Shown here: piece after piece, positions 28,339 to 37,830 of the stretch
How positions within the stretch are numbered: the first letter of the stretch is position 1
How the letters are laid out: each line of letters opens with the position of its first letter
Origin: an uncultured Bacteroidota bacterium
GTDB lineage: Bacteria > Bacteroidota > Bacteroidia > Flavobacteriales > Flavobacteriaceae
Direction: 5' to 3'
Length of the DNA: 64,000 nucleotides
Assembly (NCBI GenBank): GCA_902577515.1
Contig: CACGZJ010000001.1
Coordinates: 62,001-126,000, forward strand
Position numbers and translations under genes: made by a program
Notes under the pieces: model-generated
Seen by the model: the letters and a program-made list of their open reading frames with translations, nothing else
Databases searched by the model: none
What the model was told of the DNA's origin: nothing

Positions 28339-29760
28339 TTACTGATTTACTTCAGTTTTTGTAAAAATACCTGGGTCTTCAGCTGGTGCATTTGAATTTG
28401 AATTCAATTCAGTAGCAGCATAAGGCATTCTTTCTGGATAAGGAGGATTAGGACCAAGTACTAGTGTAAATGGAACTGATATAGCGGAATCAGACTTTCT
28501 TAGTCTTCTGGCATCATTATATGCCATATGCATACCAAATCCACTAACATATCTCTCTTCTATTACCTCTCTTAAAAAAGCTGTCTTAGGATCGGCTCCA
28601 TCAGAGTTTTCTATTCCACCTGAATTAAAGTCAGAAGAAGTAAATGCTTCATATTTAAATCCACCTGAATTGTGGTTATCATTAAGATTACCTCCTGAGT
28701 TTAGCCAAGATCTTACATTATTTAAATGAGTAAGACCATCTGATAAGCTACCTTGTCTAGCTTTAGCCTCTGCTAGAATTAACTCATTTTCAAAGTATGT
28801 TACCATATTTTGCGGCTCAGTTTCTGCAATTATACCAGTATTGGCAGAACCACTAGAAGAATTAATCTTATAGTAACCATATCTTGCTGATTCATCAGTT
28901 TTAGAATGATTTCTGTTTATTGAGTAATCATTACTTAAAAGTTGTAAAAGATAACTTTCTGAACCACCAGAAGAGTTTCCAAGATCTCCAGCTCTTGAAC
29001 CATTAAGAATAGTTGCAAAAAGATTTTGATCTCCAGATTGAGTTCCAGGAGGTTTATATTGCATATCACCCGATGGGGAGCTTATACCATTATTTGCAGC
29101 TGAAATTGCTCCTGCATAATCTTTTTTATGAAGATTAAATCTAGCAATTAAAGTATAAGCTGCCTCAATCCATTTAGTAGTATTTCCACCAAAATAGATA
29201 TCCTGAGATAAGCTTGCAGATGATGCAGATTGTAATGTAGATATACCTGCATTAAGTTTAGCTATAGCAGCATTATAGACAGAAATTTGACTATCAAATA
29301 TTGGATCTTCTATTTCAGGATTTCCAGCCTCGCTGTAAGGTATTCCACCCCACAATGATGCAGCGGTACCAAATGCATGACCTTCAATAATTTGCGCAAT
29401 TCCTACTAATTGAGTATTCGTAGAGTTGTCTTGCAATTGTCTCATATTATTAAGAACTCCCACATAAAGTGCAAACCACTCACTATTAGACTCAACTGTA
29501 GATAAAGCATAACCATATATATTAGAATATAATGAACTAAATCCAATTAATTGACCAGAATACATTCCACTAATTCTATTCAAATGTCCTAATTGAATTT
29601 GAATATTTGCAAGCTGAGCACCTGTTAAAAATAATTTATCCTCAACATCTGTTGTTAAAATATCATTTGGATTTGCATTGATATCTTCATTTAAGTCCTC
29701 ACATGAAAATGAGAAAACTATTAGAAGAGCTAAGATTGATTTTGTATATATATTTTTCAT
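28339..29760 (-). CDS. SusD/RagB family outer-membrane substrate-binding lipoprotein
   Basis: The surface lid of a SusCD uptake complex. 473 residues, lipoprotein Cys20 (IVFSFSCED), then DLNEDINANPNDI, the usual SusD start. A helical TPR-like core follows, with IIEGHAFGTAASLWGGIPYSEA, and the C-terminal half includes ENELILAEAKARQGS and the EVIEERYVSGFGMHMAYNDARRL segments. The compact size and SusD-like nutrient-binding features fit a peptide or small-ligand system as well as a glycan one. Four bases separate it from susC. Confidence 0.93.
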   Translation of the reverse strand: MKNIYTKSILALLIVFSFSCEDLNEDINANPNDILTTDVEDKLFLTGAQLANIQIQLGHLNRISGMYSGQLIGFSSLYSNIYGYALSTVESNSEWFALYVGVLNNMRQLQDNSTNTQLVGIAQIIEGHAFGTAASLWGGIPYSEAGNPEIEDPIFDSQISVYNAAIAKLNAGISTLQSASSASLSQDIYFGGNTTKWIEAAYTLIARFNLHKKDYAGAISAANNGISSPSGDMQYKPPGTQSGDQNLFATILNGSRAGDLGNSSGGSESYLLQLLSNDYSINRNHSKTDESARYGYYKINSSSGSANTGIIAETEPQNMVTYFENELILAEAKARQGSLSDGLTHLNNVRSWLNSGGNLNDNHNSGGFKYEAFTSSDFNSGGIENSDGADPKTAFLREVIEERYVSGFGMHMAYNDARRLRKSDSAISVPFTLVLGPNPPYPERMPYAATELNSNSNAPAEDPGIFTKTEVNQ

Positions 29761-29764
29761 CTTA

Positions 29765-32700
29765 TTAATAATTTATTGTTAAACTAAAAAGAAAACCTTT
29801 CGTCTGAGGATTAGTGAAGTATTCAACACCTTGTGCTGTACTTACACCAATTGTATTTATCTCAGGATCAATCCCATCAACTTTATTGATGTTTATTAAA
29901 TCTCTACCTGTGAAAGAAAGCATTACATCACTTAAACCAAGATTTGTGATTGCAGGTGTATCTAGTACGTAACTTAAAGTTAAGTCTCTAAGTTTAGTCC
30001 AAGTAGCATCAGCTATAGAGAAGTTATATGCTTGGTTATCACCAAATCCTCCTCCAATACCAGTTCTATACCAGTTTTCATCAAGGAGAACAGGTCCTCC
30101 ACCAAAGTCTTGAATATTTCCTCTAACAGTTGTGCCTGCAGGTATTGTATTACCTCTGTAATTTACTAATGACTGATCTAGAGTTACTCTATTAGCAGTT
30201 TCTTGAGTTGTACCAAATCTTCTTAATACCCAAAGAGTTCTAGGTGAAAAGTCTCCACCTTGAGAGTGCTCTAATACAGCATTTAGTCTTAGTTTCTTGT
30301 ATCTCATACTCAACGATATACCACCTCTCCAATCTGGATTAGGATCACCTAATACAATTGGACTTGAAGTTATCTGAGGGAAACCATTAGAGTTAAGATC
30401 AAAACTTCCATCTGGATTTGTTTTCGAACCAGTACCATATAATGAACCTAATGAGTATCCTACAATAGCTCTAGAACTTACTGATGCACCTGGTGATAGG
30501 TTAATAGTCTCAGTTCCATAAAGATCTGTTACTTCATTTTCATTTTTTGACCAGTTAATTGCTGTTGATAATCCAAAGTCATTTGTATTGACAAGATCTA
30601 TACCAAGATCAAGCTCAATTCCATTATTCGTCATTTCACCATAATTTCCATACTGAGTAGAGAAACCTGTTGAAGGAGATAATGAAACATCTAATAAAAT
30701 ACCTTCAATTATATTATCATAATAAGTTACTGATAAAGAAACCTTATCATCTAAGAATCTAAAGTCACCACCAATTTCCCATTCAGTTTTTAATTCAGGT
30801 TCAAGATTCGGATTACCTAAGTTATTATCTAACCTAAATCCTCCTCCAAAAAGATTACTATCTAGTGGGTCACTATAAGTAGAGTAACCAAATCCTCCCT
30901 CAGCTAATGTCTCAAACTTGTGAGCAGAAGGTTGAACACCTACTTGCCCCCATGAAGCTCTAAGCTTAGCAAATGAAAGAGCGTTAGATTGTATTAAATC
31001 CTCAGTAAGAACCCATGCTGCATCAGCAGAAGGATAAAAGAATGTTCCACTAATTGTAGAAGAAGCTTCTTGAGTTCCAGAAAGATTTAAAAATAGTTGA
31101 TCACTTATATCAAAGTTTAATATTGCATATCCTCTATTAGATCTTCTAAATGCTTTAGCTCCACTAAATGTTGAAGCCTCCGAAGATGTATTTAAGGCCG
31201 TAGTTCTTTTAGCAGAGTTGACCAAAAATCCAGTTATATTTCCAGAAACTCTAGAATACTTTCTATCATTATAGCTCCAACCAACAGTTGTAGTTAGATT
31301 TACTTGATCTGATAACTGAAAATTAGCTTTACCAATAACATCTAAAGCAGAGTTTCTAATATCAAAAACATCCTCTTGATATTGACCGTTTGCTCTTGAA
31401 CTTGCATCTCCAACTGGGAAGAAATAAGTTCGTTTATCATCTGCAAAATCTAAATTACCTCTAGTAATTACTTGCAGCCAGTTGGTTGGCTTGATAGTAA
31501 TTTGAGGAGTTACTGTTACTCTGTTTACCCTTGTACTTGATTCTTGCTCATTGACAGTCCATAGTGGATTTGTATATGATTGGTTTACACTTTGACCAAT
31601 AGGTTTTCTATATGATCTACCTCTATTTATATATTCTACTCCACTTGAACTATAATATGTTCCTTTGTAGTCTCTACCATCAAAATCTGGCGGAGTTCTT
31701 AATAGTCCTAGCATCATACCTGACACATTAGAACTTTGCTGAATTCTATTTGAATTAGTATATGTGTAAGACATTTTTGATGATAGAGTAATTTTATCAT
31801 TTAATTTTGCCTCGTAGTTAAGTCTAGCATTAGTTCTTTCATATGAAGCATTTTTTATAACACCATCTTGATCAAGATGACCTAGACTAAAGAAATAATT
31901 ACTATTCTCATTACCACCACTTACTGTTAAATCATTTTGCAAAGCATGACCTGTTCCAAAGACTGAGTTGAAATTTTCATCAACAAATGTCTCCTTAGAG
32001 TTCTTTTTACTGATAGCCTGATATTTTCTACCATTGTCTGCAACAAAATAGGCTCCAGATTTAAATTCATCTGCTCCACCTGATCTATTTGGGATATAGT
32101 CTCCCCAGGATTCTGCTCTATTTTCACCAAAAACACCACTTCTTCCTTGTCCCCATGTATTTTGCATAGGAATTCTCTCTGAAATTTCATCAAAAGAATA
32201 AGAAGATTTAAATGATATTTTAGCCTGGCCCCTTTGACCTTTTTTTGTAGTTATCACAATTACTCCATTTGCAGCCCTACTTCCATATAATGAAGCAGCA
32301 GATGCTCCTTTTAAAACATTTACAGATTCAATATCACTTGGATTAATGTCATTTAATCGTGAACCTTGTGAAACACCACCATTTCCACCTGTAATATTAT
32401 TACCTCCAGCGTATGTAGTAGTATTATCAAGGGGAACACCATCAACAATTATTAATGGTTGTATTGATCCGTCAATTGTATTTGCACCACGAATTCTAAT
32501 TGTACTCCCAGCTCCTGGGTCTCCATTAGATCGAGTAATTCTTACACCGGACGCTTTTCCACTTAATGCGTTAACCACGGTTGGTTCAGCTGACCGGATA
32601 ACATCATCTGTGTCGATAACTGATGATGTAGAACCTTGTTGATCTCTAACAGCTGCAAACCCCAAGGCAGTAACTACTACCTCTTCTAATTCGTTGTCAA

Positions 32701-32974
32701 GCTGTAACGAGATGTTGATATTGGTTTGACCTGCAACAGTTATAAACTGAGTAGTATAACCAATGTAACTAATAGCAAGGACTTGTCCTTGACTAGCAGA
32801 TATTTCAAAATTTCCATCAAAATCTGTAGATACACCTGTATTAGTACCCTCGATGATAACGTTTGCTCCTGGAAGAGGCACACCGTTTTCATCACTCACC
32901 AAACCACTTACAGGGGCCTGGCTAAAAGAAATTAAAGAAAAAAATAAAAAAACTGTACTAAGTATAATTCTCAT
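29765..32974 (-). CDS. SusC/RagA family TonB-dependent outer-membrane receptor
   Basis: The barrel of the SusCD pair, importing ligand with TonB energy. 1069 residues: signal peptide (1-18), a carboxypeptidase-regulatory-like domain (about 20-100, with GLVSDENGVPLPGANVIIEG), then the TonB plug (about 110-240). The plug carries RGANTIDGSIQPLIIVDGVP and SVNVLKGASAASLYGSRAANG. A 22-strand barrel extends to the C-terminal TKGFLFSLTINY. No glycoside hydrolase or sulfatase gene is nearby, so a polysaccharide locus is not supported. Confidence 0.95.
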   Translation of the reverse strand: MRIILSTVFLFFSLISFSQAPVSGLVSDENGVPLPGANVIIEGTNTGVSTDFDGNFEISASQGQVLAISYIGYTTQFITVAGQTNINISLQLDNELEEVVVTALGFAAVRDQQGSTSSVIDTDDVIRSAEPTVVNALSGKASGVRITRSNGDPGAGSTIRIRGANTIDGSIQPLIIVDGVPLDNTTTYAGGNNITGGNGGVSQGSRLNDINPSDIESVNVLKGASAASLYGSRAANGVIVITTKKGQRGQAKISFKSSYSFDEISERIPMQNTWGQGRSGVFGENRAESWGDYIPNRSGGADEFKSGAYFVADNGRKYQAISKKNSKETFVDENFNSVFGTGHALQNDLTVSGGNENSNYFFSLGHLDQDGVIKNASYERTNARLNYEAKLNDKITLSSKMSYTYTNSNRIQQSSNVSGMMLGLLRTPPDFDGRDYKGTYYSSSGVEYINRGRSYRKPIGQSVNQSYTNPLWTVNEQESSTRVNRVTVTPQITIKPTNWLQVITRGNLDFADDKRTYFFPVGDASSRANGQYQEDVFDIRNSALDVIGKANFQLSDQVNLTTTVGWSYNDRKYSRVSGNITGFLVNSAKRTTALNTSSEASTFSGAKAFRRSNRGYAILNFDISDQLFLNLSGTQEASSTISGTFFYPSADAAWVLTEDLIQSNALSFAKLRASWGQVGVQPSAHKFETLAEGGFGYSTYSDPLDSNLFGGGFRLDNNLGNPNLEPELKTEWEIGGDFRFLDDKVSLSVTYYDNIIEGILLDVSLSPSTGFSTQYGNYGEMTNNGIELDLGIDLVNTNDFGLSTAINWSKNENEVTDLYGTETINLSPGASVSSRAIVGYSLGSLYGTGSKTNPDGSFDLNSNGFPQITSSPIVLGDPNPDWRGGISLSMRYKKLRLNAVLEHSQGGDFSPRTLWVLRRFGTTQETANRVTLDQSLVNYRGNTIPAGTTVRGNIQDFGGGPVLLDENWYRTGIGGGFGDNQAYNFSIADATWTKLRDLTLSYVLDTPAITNLGLSDVMLSFTGRDLININKVDGIDPEINTIGVSTAQGVEYFTNPQTKGFLFSLTINY

Positions 32975-33064
32975 AGTCGATTTTTAATTTTTGTTTTATG
33001 ATATTTCAAGATATTAATTTAACTGAAACAAAACAATTTTAAATTCTTTTTTTAAATTTATGAT

Positions 33065-33262
33065 ATGGAAAATATCACTTACACATGTAACGAATGTGGA
33101 ATGTCAGTTAAAAGCCAATGTGGCAAATGTGATGAACCTCTTCAAAACAAGACTATAACAACAGACAGTGGTGATGAAGTTCAGGTATCTTTCTGCCCAC
33201 AATGCGATGGCATGATAAAGTCCCCGATGTGCTGTGGACTTGATATGTCATGCGAAATTTAA
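33065..33262 (+). CDS. Small cysteine-rich (zinc-ribbon-like) protein
   Basis: A 65-residue protein with nine cysteines arranged as CNEC, CGKC, CPQC, CC and a final C, so it very probably binds zinc or another metal. It starts MENITYTCNECGMSVKSQCG and has no signal peptide. The pairs resemble two zinc ribbons, but the repeat does not match a rubredoxin or ribosomal-protein ribbon. It is a lone plus-strand gene between the divergent susC and the convergent M20 gene. The coding case rests on the regular Cys spacing and an unbroken frame. Function unknown. Confidence 0.75.
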   Translation: MENITYTCNECGMSVKSQCGKCDEPLQNKTITTDSGDEVQVSFCPQCDGMIKSPMCCGLDMSCEI

Positions 33263-33273
33263 GTTATATACTT

Positions 33274-34872
33274 TTAATCTTCTTTTACAGTTGGATATTT
33301 TACTCCTAGTTGATCTAAATATGTATCATATTTAGTTTCGTCAAAATAAAACTTCTTCATTTCATCCCTATATTTTTCCATTATCTCAGTATTTAAATAA
33401 ACCGGAGGTGGATCTGTTTCAGATATCATTGGTCTGTATGTATCTTCTTTACTCTGGATCTTATTAAAATAGTTTTTGGCCTCAATAAGTTTATCAGGTT
33501 TTGTCAAAAAATCTAATGCAGTCATTGCAACAACTTTAGCCCCTGCAGTAGCCCCTTTATGAGCTATGGGTGTAGCAGCAGCAACACTTGCTGACCAATG
33601 GTGGAAAGTAACATCAGGAATATTTGAAGGAAATCTAAGCACAACAGTAGGGACCTTCCAAGAGACATCACCTATATCATCAGAACCTCCACTAACATTA
33701 TAAGGGAGAGGCTCAAGAAGAGGAGGTAATTCAGTTGCTAAGCCTTCAGGATTTTCGTTACCTAAGACTTTTTGAAGAGCTTTTGCTAAAGCTTGATCAT
33801 CCTCCGACCAATCAGGCAAACCAACTTTTTTGATATTATTATACATTTCCTCAGCAATTGTTTTGTTAAAATGCCTTGGCCATGCAGCTCCTAGTACCTC
33901 AGAATCAAAAGTAGTATTTGTCATTAATGCTGCTCCTTCAGCCATTTTATTTGCTGTTGCATACATATTCATAATTCCAGCATATGTAATTTCTCTTAAG
34001 AAAAACCAAATTGAGGCTTTGGATGGAACAACATTTGGTTGATCGCCAGAATCAAGAAAAATTGAATGAGATCTTTGGTCTGGATGTAGGTGCTCTCTTT
34101 TATAATTCCAGCCAATATTCATTAATTCAGCTGCATCAAGAGCACTTCTAGCTATCCATGGTGAACCAGCTGAATGTGCTGTTTCTCCATAAAAAGTATA
34201 TTTAACTGAAATCAGTCCGGTACCAGTAGGTCTTCCCCAGGATGTAGACATGTTGGTACTTACATGAGTAAAAATACATATATCGACATCATCAAAATAA
34301 CCATCTCTTACATACCAAGCTTTTGACCCTAAAATTTCTTCTGCAACACCTGGCCAAATTAATAGAGTTCCATTAATGTTGTTTTCAATCATAATTTTTT
34401 TTAGGGATAGGGCAGAAGTTAAAACAATTGGAAGACCAATATTATGCCCCTCACCATGTCCTGGAGCGCCCTCAACTACTGGTTTTTCATATGCAACACC
34501 AGGATATTGAGATGTAGACGGAACTCCATCAAAGTCACTTCCTAAAGCTATTACTGGACCACCTTCTCCATTAGACCAAGTTGCAAGCCACGAAGTAGGT
34601 ATATCAGAAATTTTATATTCAACGTCAAATCCATTTTCTTCTAAAATGGCTCCCATATATTTTGAGGTTTCAAATTCTTGAAACCCAAGCTCACCAAAGC
34701 TAAACACTTTATCTATCATTACTTGAGTCATTTTTTTATCTTCCTCCACTAATTGTTCAACTTGATTTTTGAGATTATCAATTTTCCTATTTGAAAAATT
34801 ATTTTGAGATTGAATGTTTGATACAAATCCTATGATTAATATAGATATAAAGATTTTTTTTATTTTTTTCAT
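33274..34872 (-). CDS. M20 family amidohydrolase, secreted (AbgB-like)
   Basis: A metal-dependent peptidase or amidohydrolase. 532 residues with a signal peptide (1-22, cut near IQS), so it acts outside the cytoplasm. GSDFDGVPST and PGHGEGHNIG hold the first metal ligands; EEILGSKAWYVRDG follows with the catalytic Glu. TAHSAGSPW marks the dimerisation-domain start, and the C-terminal GGSDDIGDVSWKVPTV with FHHWSA is typical of AbgB-type p-aminobenzoyl-glutamate or amino-acid amide hydrolases. It lies nine bases after the NagB/PIG-L gene and is probably co-transcribed with it. Confidence 0.88.
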   Translation of the reverse strand: MKKIKKIFISILIIGFVSNIQSQNNFSNRKIDNLKNQVEQLVEEDKKMTQVMIDKVFSFGELGFQEFETSKYMGAILEENGFDVEYKISDIPTSWLATWSNGEGGPVIALGSDFDGVPSTSQYPGVAYEKPVVEGAPGHGEGHNIGLPIVLTSALSLKKIMIENNINGTLLIWPGVAEEILGSKAWYVRDGYFDDVDICIFTHVSTNMSTSWGRPTGTGLISVKYTFYGETAHSAGSPWIARSALDAAELMNIGWNYKREHLHPDQRSHSIFLDSGDQPNVVPSKASIWFFLREITYAGIMNMYATANKMAEGAALMTNTTFDSEVLGAAWPRHFNKTIAEEMYNNIKKVGLPDWSEDDQALAKALQKVLGNENPEGLATELPPLLEPLPYNVSGGSDDIGDVSWKVPTVVLRFPSNIPDVTFHHWSASVAAATPIAHKGATAGAKVVAMTALDFLTKPDKLIEAKNYFNKIQSKEDTYRPMISETDPPPVYLNTEIMEKYRDEMKKFYFDETKYDTYLDQLGVKYPTVKED

Positions 34873-34881
34873 AACTTAAAT

Positions 34882-36801
34882 TTAATAATAATGTCTTTTA
34901 AATGATTCAATTGCAGCATAATCTGCAAGTCCCATATTTTTATATTTTTCTGCTGTTTCACTATTTCTTTCTTCGGCTCTAACCCAAAACTCTCGTAGGT
35001 CTTGCCCTTGAAACATTACACCATCTTTTTGAGTCTGATGAAAAAAGATTGCTTTTCTTTTTCTTAACACTTGAGCAGGACTCATAGGTACTGCCATATC
35101 GATATCATGTATCTCCCAATCTAACCATGCACCTCTATATAGCCAAAGCCAGCAATCTTTAATGAACTTTTCACCCTTTAAAGAATTTAAAGCCTCTAAA
35201 ATTATATCCAAACAAACTTTGTGAGTTCCATGTGGATCTTCAAGATCTCCAGCAGCAAATATCTGATGAGGTTTAATTTTTTTTATTAATGATGCTGTTA
35301 TCAGTAAGTCTTTCTTTGTTGGAGGATTCTTTTTTATTCTTCCTGTATCATAAAATGGAAGATTCATAAAATGAGTATTTGAATCTGGAATCCCAATATA
35401 TCTTGTAGCAGCTATAGCTTCTCTTTTTCTTATAAATCCTTTAAAATTTCGTAAAGCTTTTGAATCAACTTTATCTGGCTTATTATTCTTTAATTCCTTT
35501 ATTAATAAACTGACAGGTACTTCGGAGTCATTTTTAAACATGTCCTTGGAAACCTCTAAAAATTTGAGAGCATCATGATCTGAGACAGCAATATTCCCTT
35601 TTACTTGGTATGCAATATGAACTTCATGTCCTTGAGATACAAGTCTATCAAATGTTCCTCCCATTGATACTACATCATCATCAGGATGAGGACTAAAAAT
35701 AATTACCCTTTTAGAACTAGGTGATTTTCTCTCAGGTCTGGTTGAGTCATCAGCACTTGGTTTTCCTCCAGGCCAACCTGTAATTGTATTTTGAAAGTGA
35801 TTAAACATCTTAATATTAAGATCATATGCAGATCCTTCAAGAGCCAATAAATCAGATAATCCATTCTTATTATAGTCTTCGTCAGTTAATTTTAATATAG
35901 ATTTTCCAGTTATCTCACAAAGCCAAACTATTGCTCTTCTTTTCATTGAATCAATCCATTCACATGTGCTAACTAGCCATGGAGTTTTAAATCTTGTTAA
36001 TTCACTGGCAGACTCTTTATCAAGGACTAGTGTAGTATTCTTATGACTTTGAAGATATGTAGTTGGAATTAATGATGTGATAGTATCTTCTACTGATTTT
36101 TTTACAATTAAACTTTTATGAAGTCCCCATGCCATCACAATAATCCTTTTTGCGCTAAAAATTGTTCTTACACCCATAGTTATCGCCTTAGTAGGTACAT
36201 TCTCAATACCATTAAAACTTTTACTTGCATCAAATCTAGTTGTATGGTCAAGAGTAATAAGTCTAGTTTTAGAGTTAAAATGAGAGCCAGGTTCGTTAAA
36301 TCCAATATGTCCAGTTCTCCCAATACCTAATAGCTGTATATCTATTCCGCCATATTGTTCAATCTTTTCCTCATATGAAGAGCAGTATTTTTTAATTTCT
36401 TTCTCAATTATTTCTCCAGATGGTATATTAATATTTTCTTTTGGAAGATCAATATGATCAAATAGATTTTCATTCATGAAATGATTATAACTATTAGTAT
36501 CATCTTTTTTTATTCCATAATATTCATCAAGATTAAATGCAATTACATTTTTGAAACTCAATGATTCATTTTTATGGATCTTAATAATTTCTTGATAAAC
36601 TTGCGTTGGAGATGAACCTGTAGCGAATCCTATTACACAATTTTTATTTTTTTCCTGTTTAGACTTAACTAGATCACATATCTCTCTGGCAATATGAATA
36701 GAGGCCTCATGTGAATTCTCAAAATTAACAGTATGAAGTTTTTCAAATCTAGTATCCTCGTTGATTCCTGGAGATTGATACTTGAGGTTTTTTTTGGACA
36801 T
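34882..36801 (-). CDS. nagB: Fusion of glucosamine-6-phosphate deaminase-like and PIG-L deacetylase-like domains
   Basis: 639 residues in two domains. The N-terminal NagB domain (about 20-275) has FATGSSPTQVYQ (59-70), LDEYYG with Asp92, and GRTGHIGFNEPG (161-172) with His165 and Glu170. The E. coli catalytic Asp141, two residues before His143, corresponds here to Thr163. The C-terminal domain (about 363-639) has the LmbE/PIG-L metal motif PHPDDD (371-376) and LEDPHGTHK as the third-ligand region. This architecture is known in Bacteroidota; a coupled deacetylase and deaminase for GlcNAc derivatives is the natural inference, but the altered catalytic residue leaves the NagB activity open. It starts the operon with the M20 gene. 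Confidence 0.9.
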   Translation of the reverse strand: MSKKNLKYQSPGINEDTRFEKLHTVNFENSHEASIHIAREICDLVKSKQEKNKNCVIGFATGSSPTQVYQEIIKIHKNESLSFKNVIAFNLDEYYGIKKDDTNSYNHFMNENLFDHIDLPKENINIPSGEIIEKEIKKYCSSYEEKIEQYGGIDIQLLGIGRTGHIGFNEPGSHFNSKTRLITLDHTTRFDASKSFNGIENVPTKAITMGVRTIFSAKRIIVMAWGLHKSLIVKKSVEDTITSLIPTTYLQSHKNTTLVLDKESASELTRFKTPWLVSTCEWIDSMKRRAIVWLCEITGKSILKLTDEDYNKNGLSDLLALEGSAYDLNIKMFNHFQNTITGWPGGKPSADDSTRPERKSPSSKRVIIFSPHPDDDVVSMGGTFDRLVSQGHEVHIAYQVKGNIAVSDHDALKFLEVSKDMFKNDSEVPVSLLIKELKNNKPDKVDSKALRNFKGFIRKREAIAATRYIGIPDSNTHFMNLPFYDTGRIKKNPPTKKDLLITASLIKKIKPHQIFAAGDLEDPHGTHKVCLDIILEALNSLKGEKFIKDCWLWLYRGAWLDWEIHDIDMAVPMSPAQVLRKRKAIFFHQTQKDGVMFQGQDLREFWVRAEERNSETAEKYKNMGLADYAAIESFKRHYY

Positions 36802-36824
36802 TTTTTCTTTCTCTTATGAAATTA

Positions 36825-36832
36825 CAAAGTTA
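36825..36832 (-). promoter_or_regulatory. -7 promoter box of the NagB/PIG-L gene (TAACTTTG)
   Basis: TAACTTTG on the minus strand ends 23 bases before the ATG at 36801, giving room for a short leader of about 15 bases. Confidence 0.5.
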
Positions 36833-36906
36833 ATAATGTTTTCATGAATTTATTCTTATGTTTTTTTAATTTTACAAAATCAATTTAAAATCTCAACTAT
36901 CTTAGC

Positions 36907-37830
36907 ATGAATACAATCATTATAGGAAGTGGGCCAGCTGGATACACAGCGGCAATCTATGCAGCTAGAGCTGATCTTAAACCAATAATATATACTGGTT
37001 TAGAACCAGGTGGTCAACTAACTACTACAACTGAAGTAGATAATTTTCCTGGATATCCCCAAGGTATTGATGGGCCAACCATGATGAATGAATTAAGAGA
37101 ACAAGCAGAAAGATTTGGAACAAAAGTTGAAGTTGATTTTATTTCAAAAGTAGAATTTTCAAAAGAAAAAGGAGGAGTGCATAAAATTTACACTCAAAAT
37201 GGTGATGAAATACAAACAAAGACGATAATAATATGTACAGGTGCTTCTGCTAAATATCTTGGTCTTCCAAGTGAACAAAAACTTATTGGCGGTGGAGTTT
37301 CAGCTTGTGCAGTTTGTGACGGGTTCTTTTACAAGGGTCAAGATGTTGCTGTAGTAGGTGGAGGAGATAGTGCAATTGAGGAGGCAACATATTTAGCGAA
37401 AATTTGTAATAATGTTACAATGTTAGTTAGAAAGGATCATTTTAGAGCTTCAAAAGCGATGCAACATCGCTTAAGCAATTTTAAAAATATTCATGTTCTT
37501 TTTAATTCTGAAATAGATGAAGTATTGGGCGATAATGTAGTTGAGGGAATAAAAATTAAAAATAATATCACAAATGAGTATTCTGAAATTAATATTACTG
37601 GACTATTCCTTGCCATTGGTCATACTCCAAATACAGAGATTTTCAAAGGTATTGTTGATATGGATGATGGCGGATATATACTAACAGATAAGACTTCAAC
37701 AAAAACAAATATACCTGGAGTATTTGCTGCAGGTGATGTCCAAGATAAAGATTATAGGCAAGCAATTACTGCTGCAGGTACTGGCTGTATGGCAGCTCTA
37801 GATGCTGAAAGATATTTACAAGAAATTTAA
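36907..37830 (+). CDS. trxB: Thioredoxin-disulfide reductase
   Basis: An FAD enzyme that reduces thioredoxin with NADPH. 307 residues: GSGPAGYTAAIYAARA (7-22) binds FAD, the redox-active pair is Cys134/Cys137 in CAVC, GGGDSAIEEATYLAK binds NADPH, and FAAGDVQDKDYRQAITAAGTG closes the FAD domain. Length and motif order are normal. Its stop overlaps that of the convergent arginase-fold gene as TTAA. Confidence 0.97.
   Translation: MNTIIIGSGPAGYTAAIYAARADLKPIIYTGLEPGGQLTTTTEVDNFPGYPQGIDGPTMMNELREQAERFGTKVEVDFISKVEFSKEKGGVHKIYTQNGDEIQTKTIIICTGASAKYLGLPSEQKLIGGGVSACAVCDGFFYKGQDVAVVGGGDSAIEEATYLAKICNNVTMLVRKDHFRASKAMQHRLSNFKNIHVLFNSEIDEVLGDNVVEGIKIKNNITNEYSEINITGLFLAIGHTPNTEIFKGIVDMDDGGYILTDKTSTKTNIPGVFAAGDVQDKDYRQAITAAGTGCMAALDAERYLQEI

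Noticed and set aside
32346-32642. 98-residue plus-strand open frame within susC
   Set aside because: Lies opposite the TonB plug of susC, a conserved region; Pro-rich composition is the antisense of Gly-rich codons.
28339-32974. Polysaccharide utilisation locus
   Set aside because: A SusCD pair is present but no glycoside hydrolase, lyase, sulfatase or sugar-sensing regulator lies within reach, so the term is not supported.
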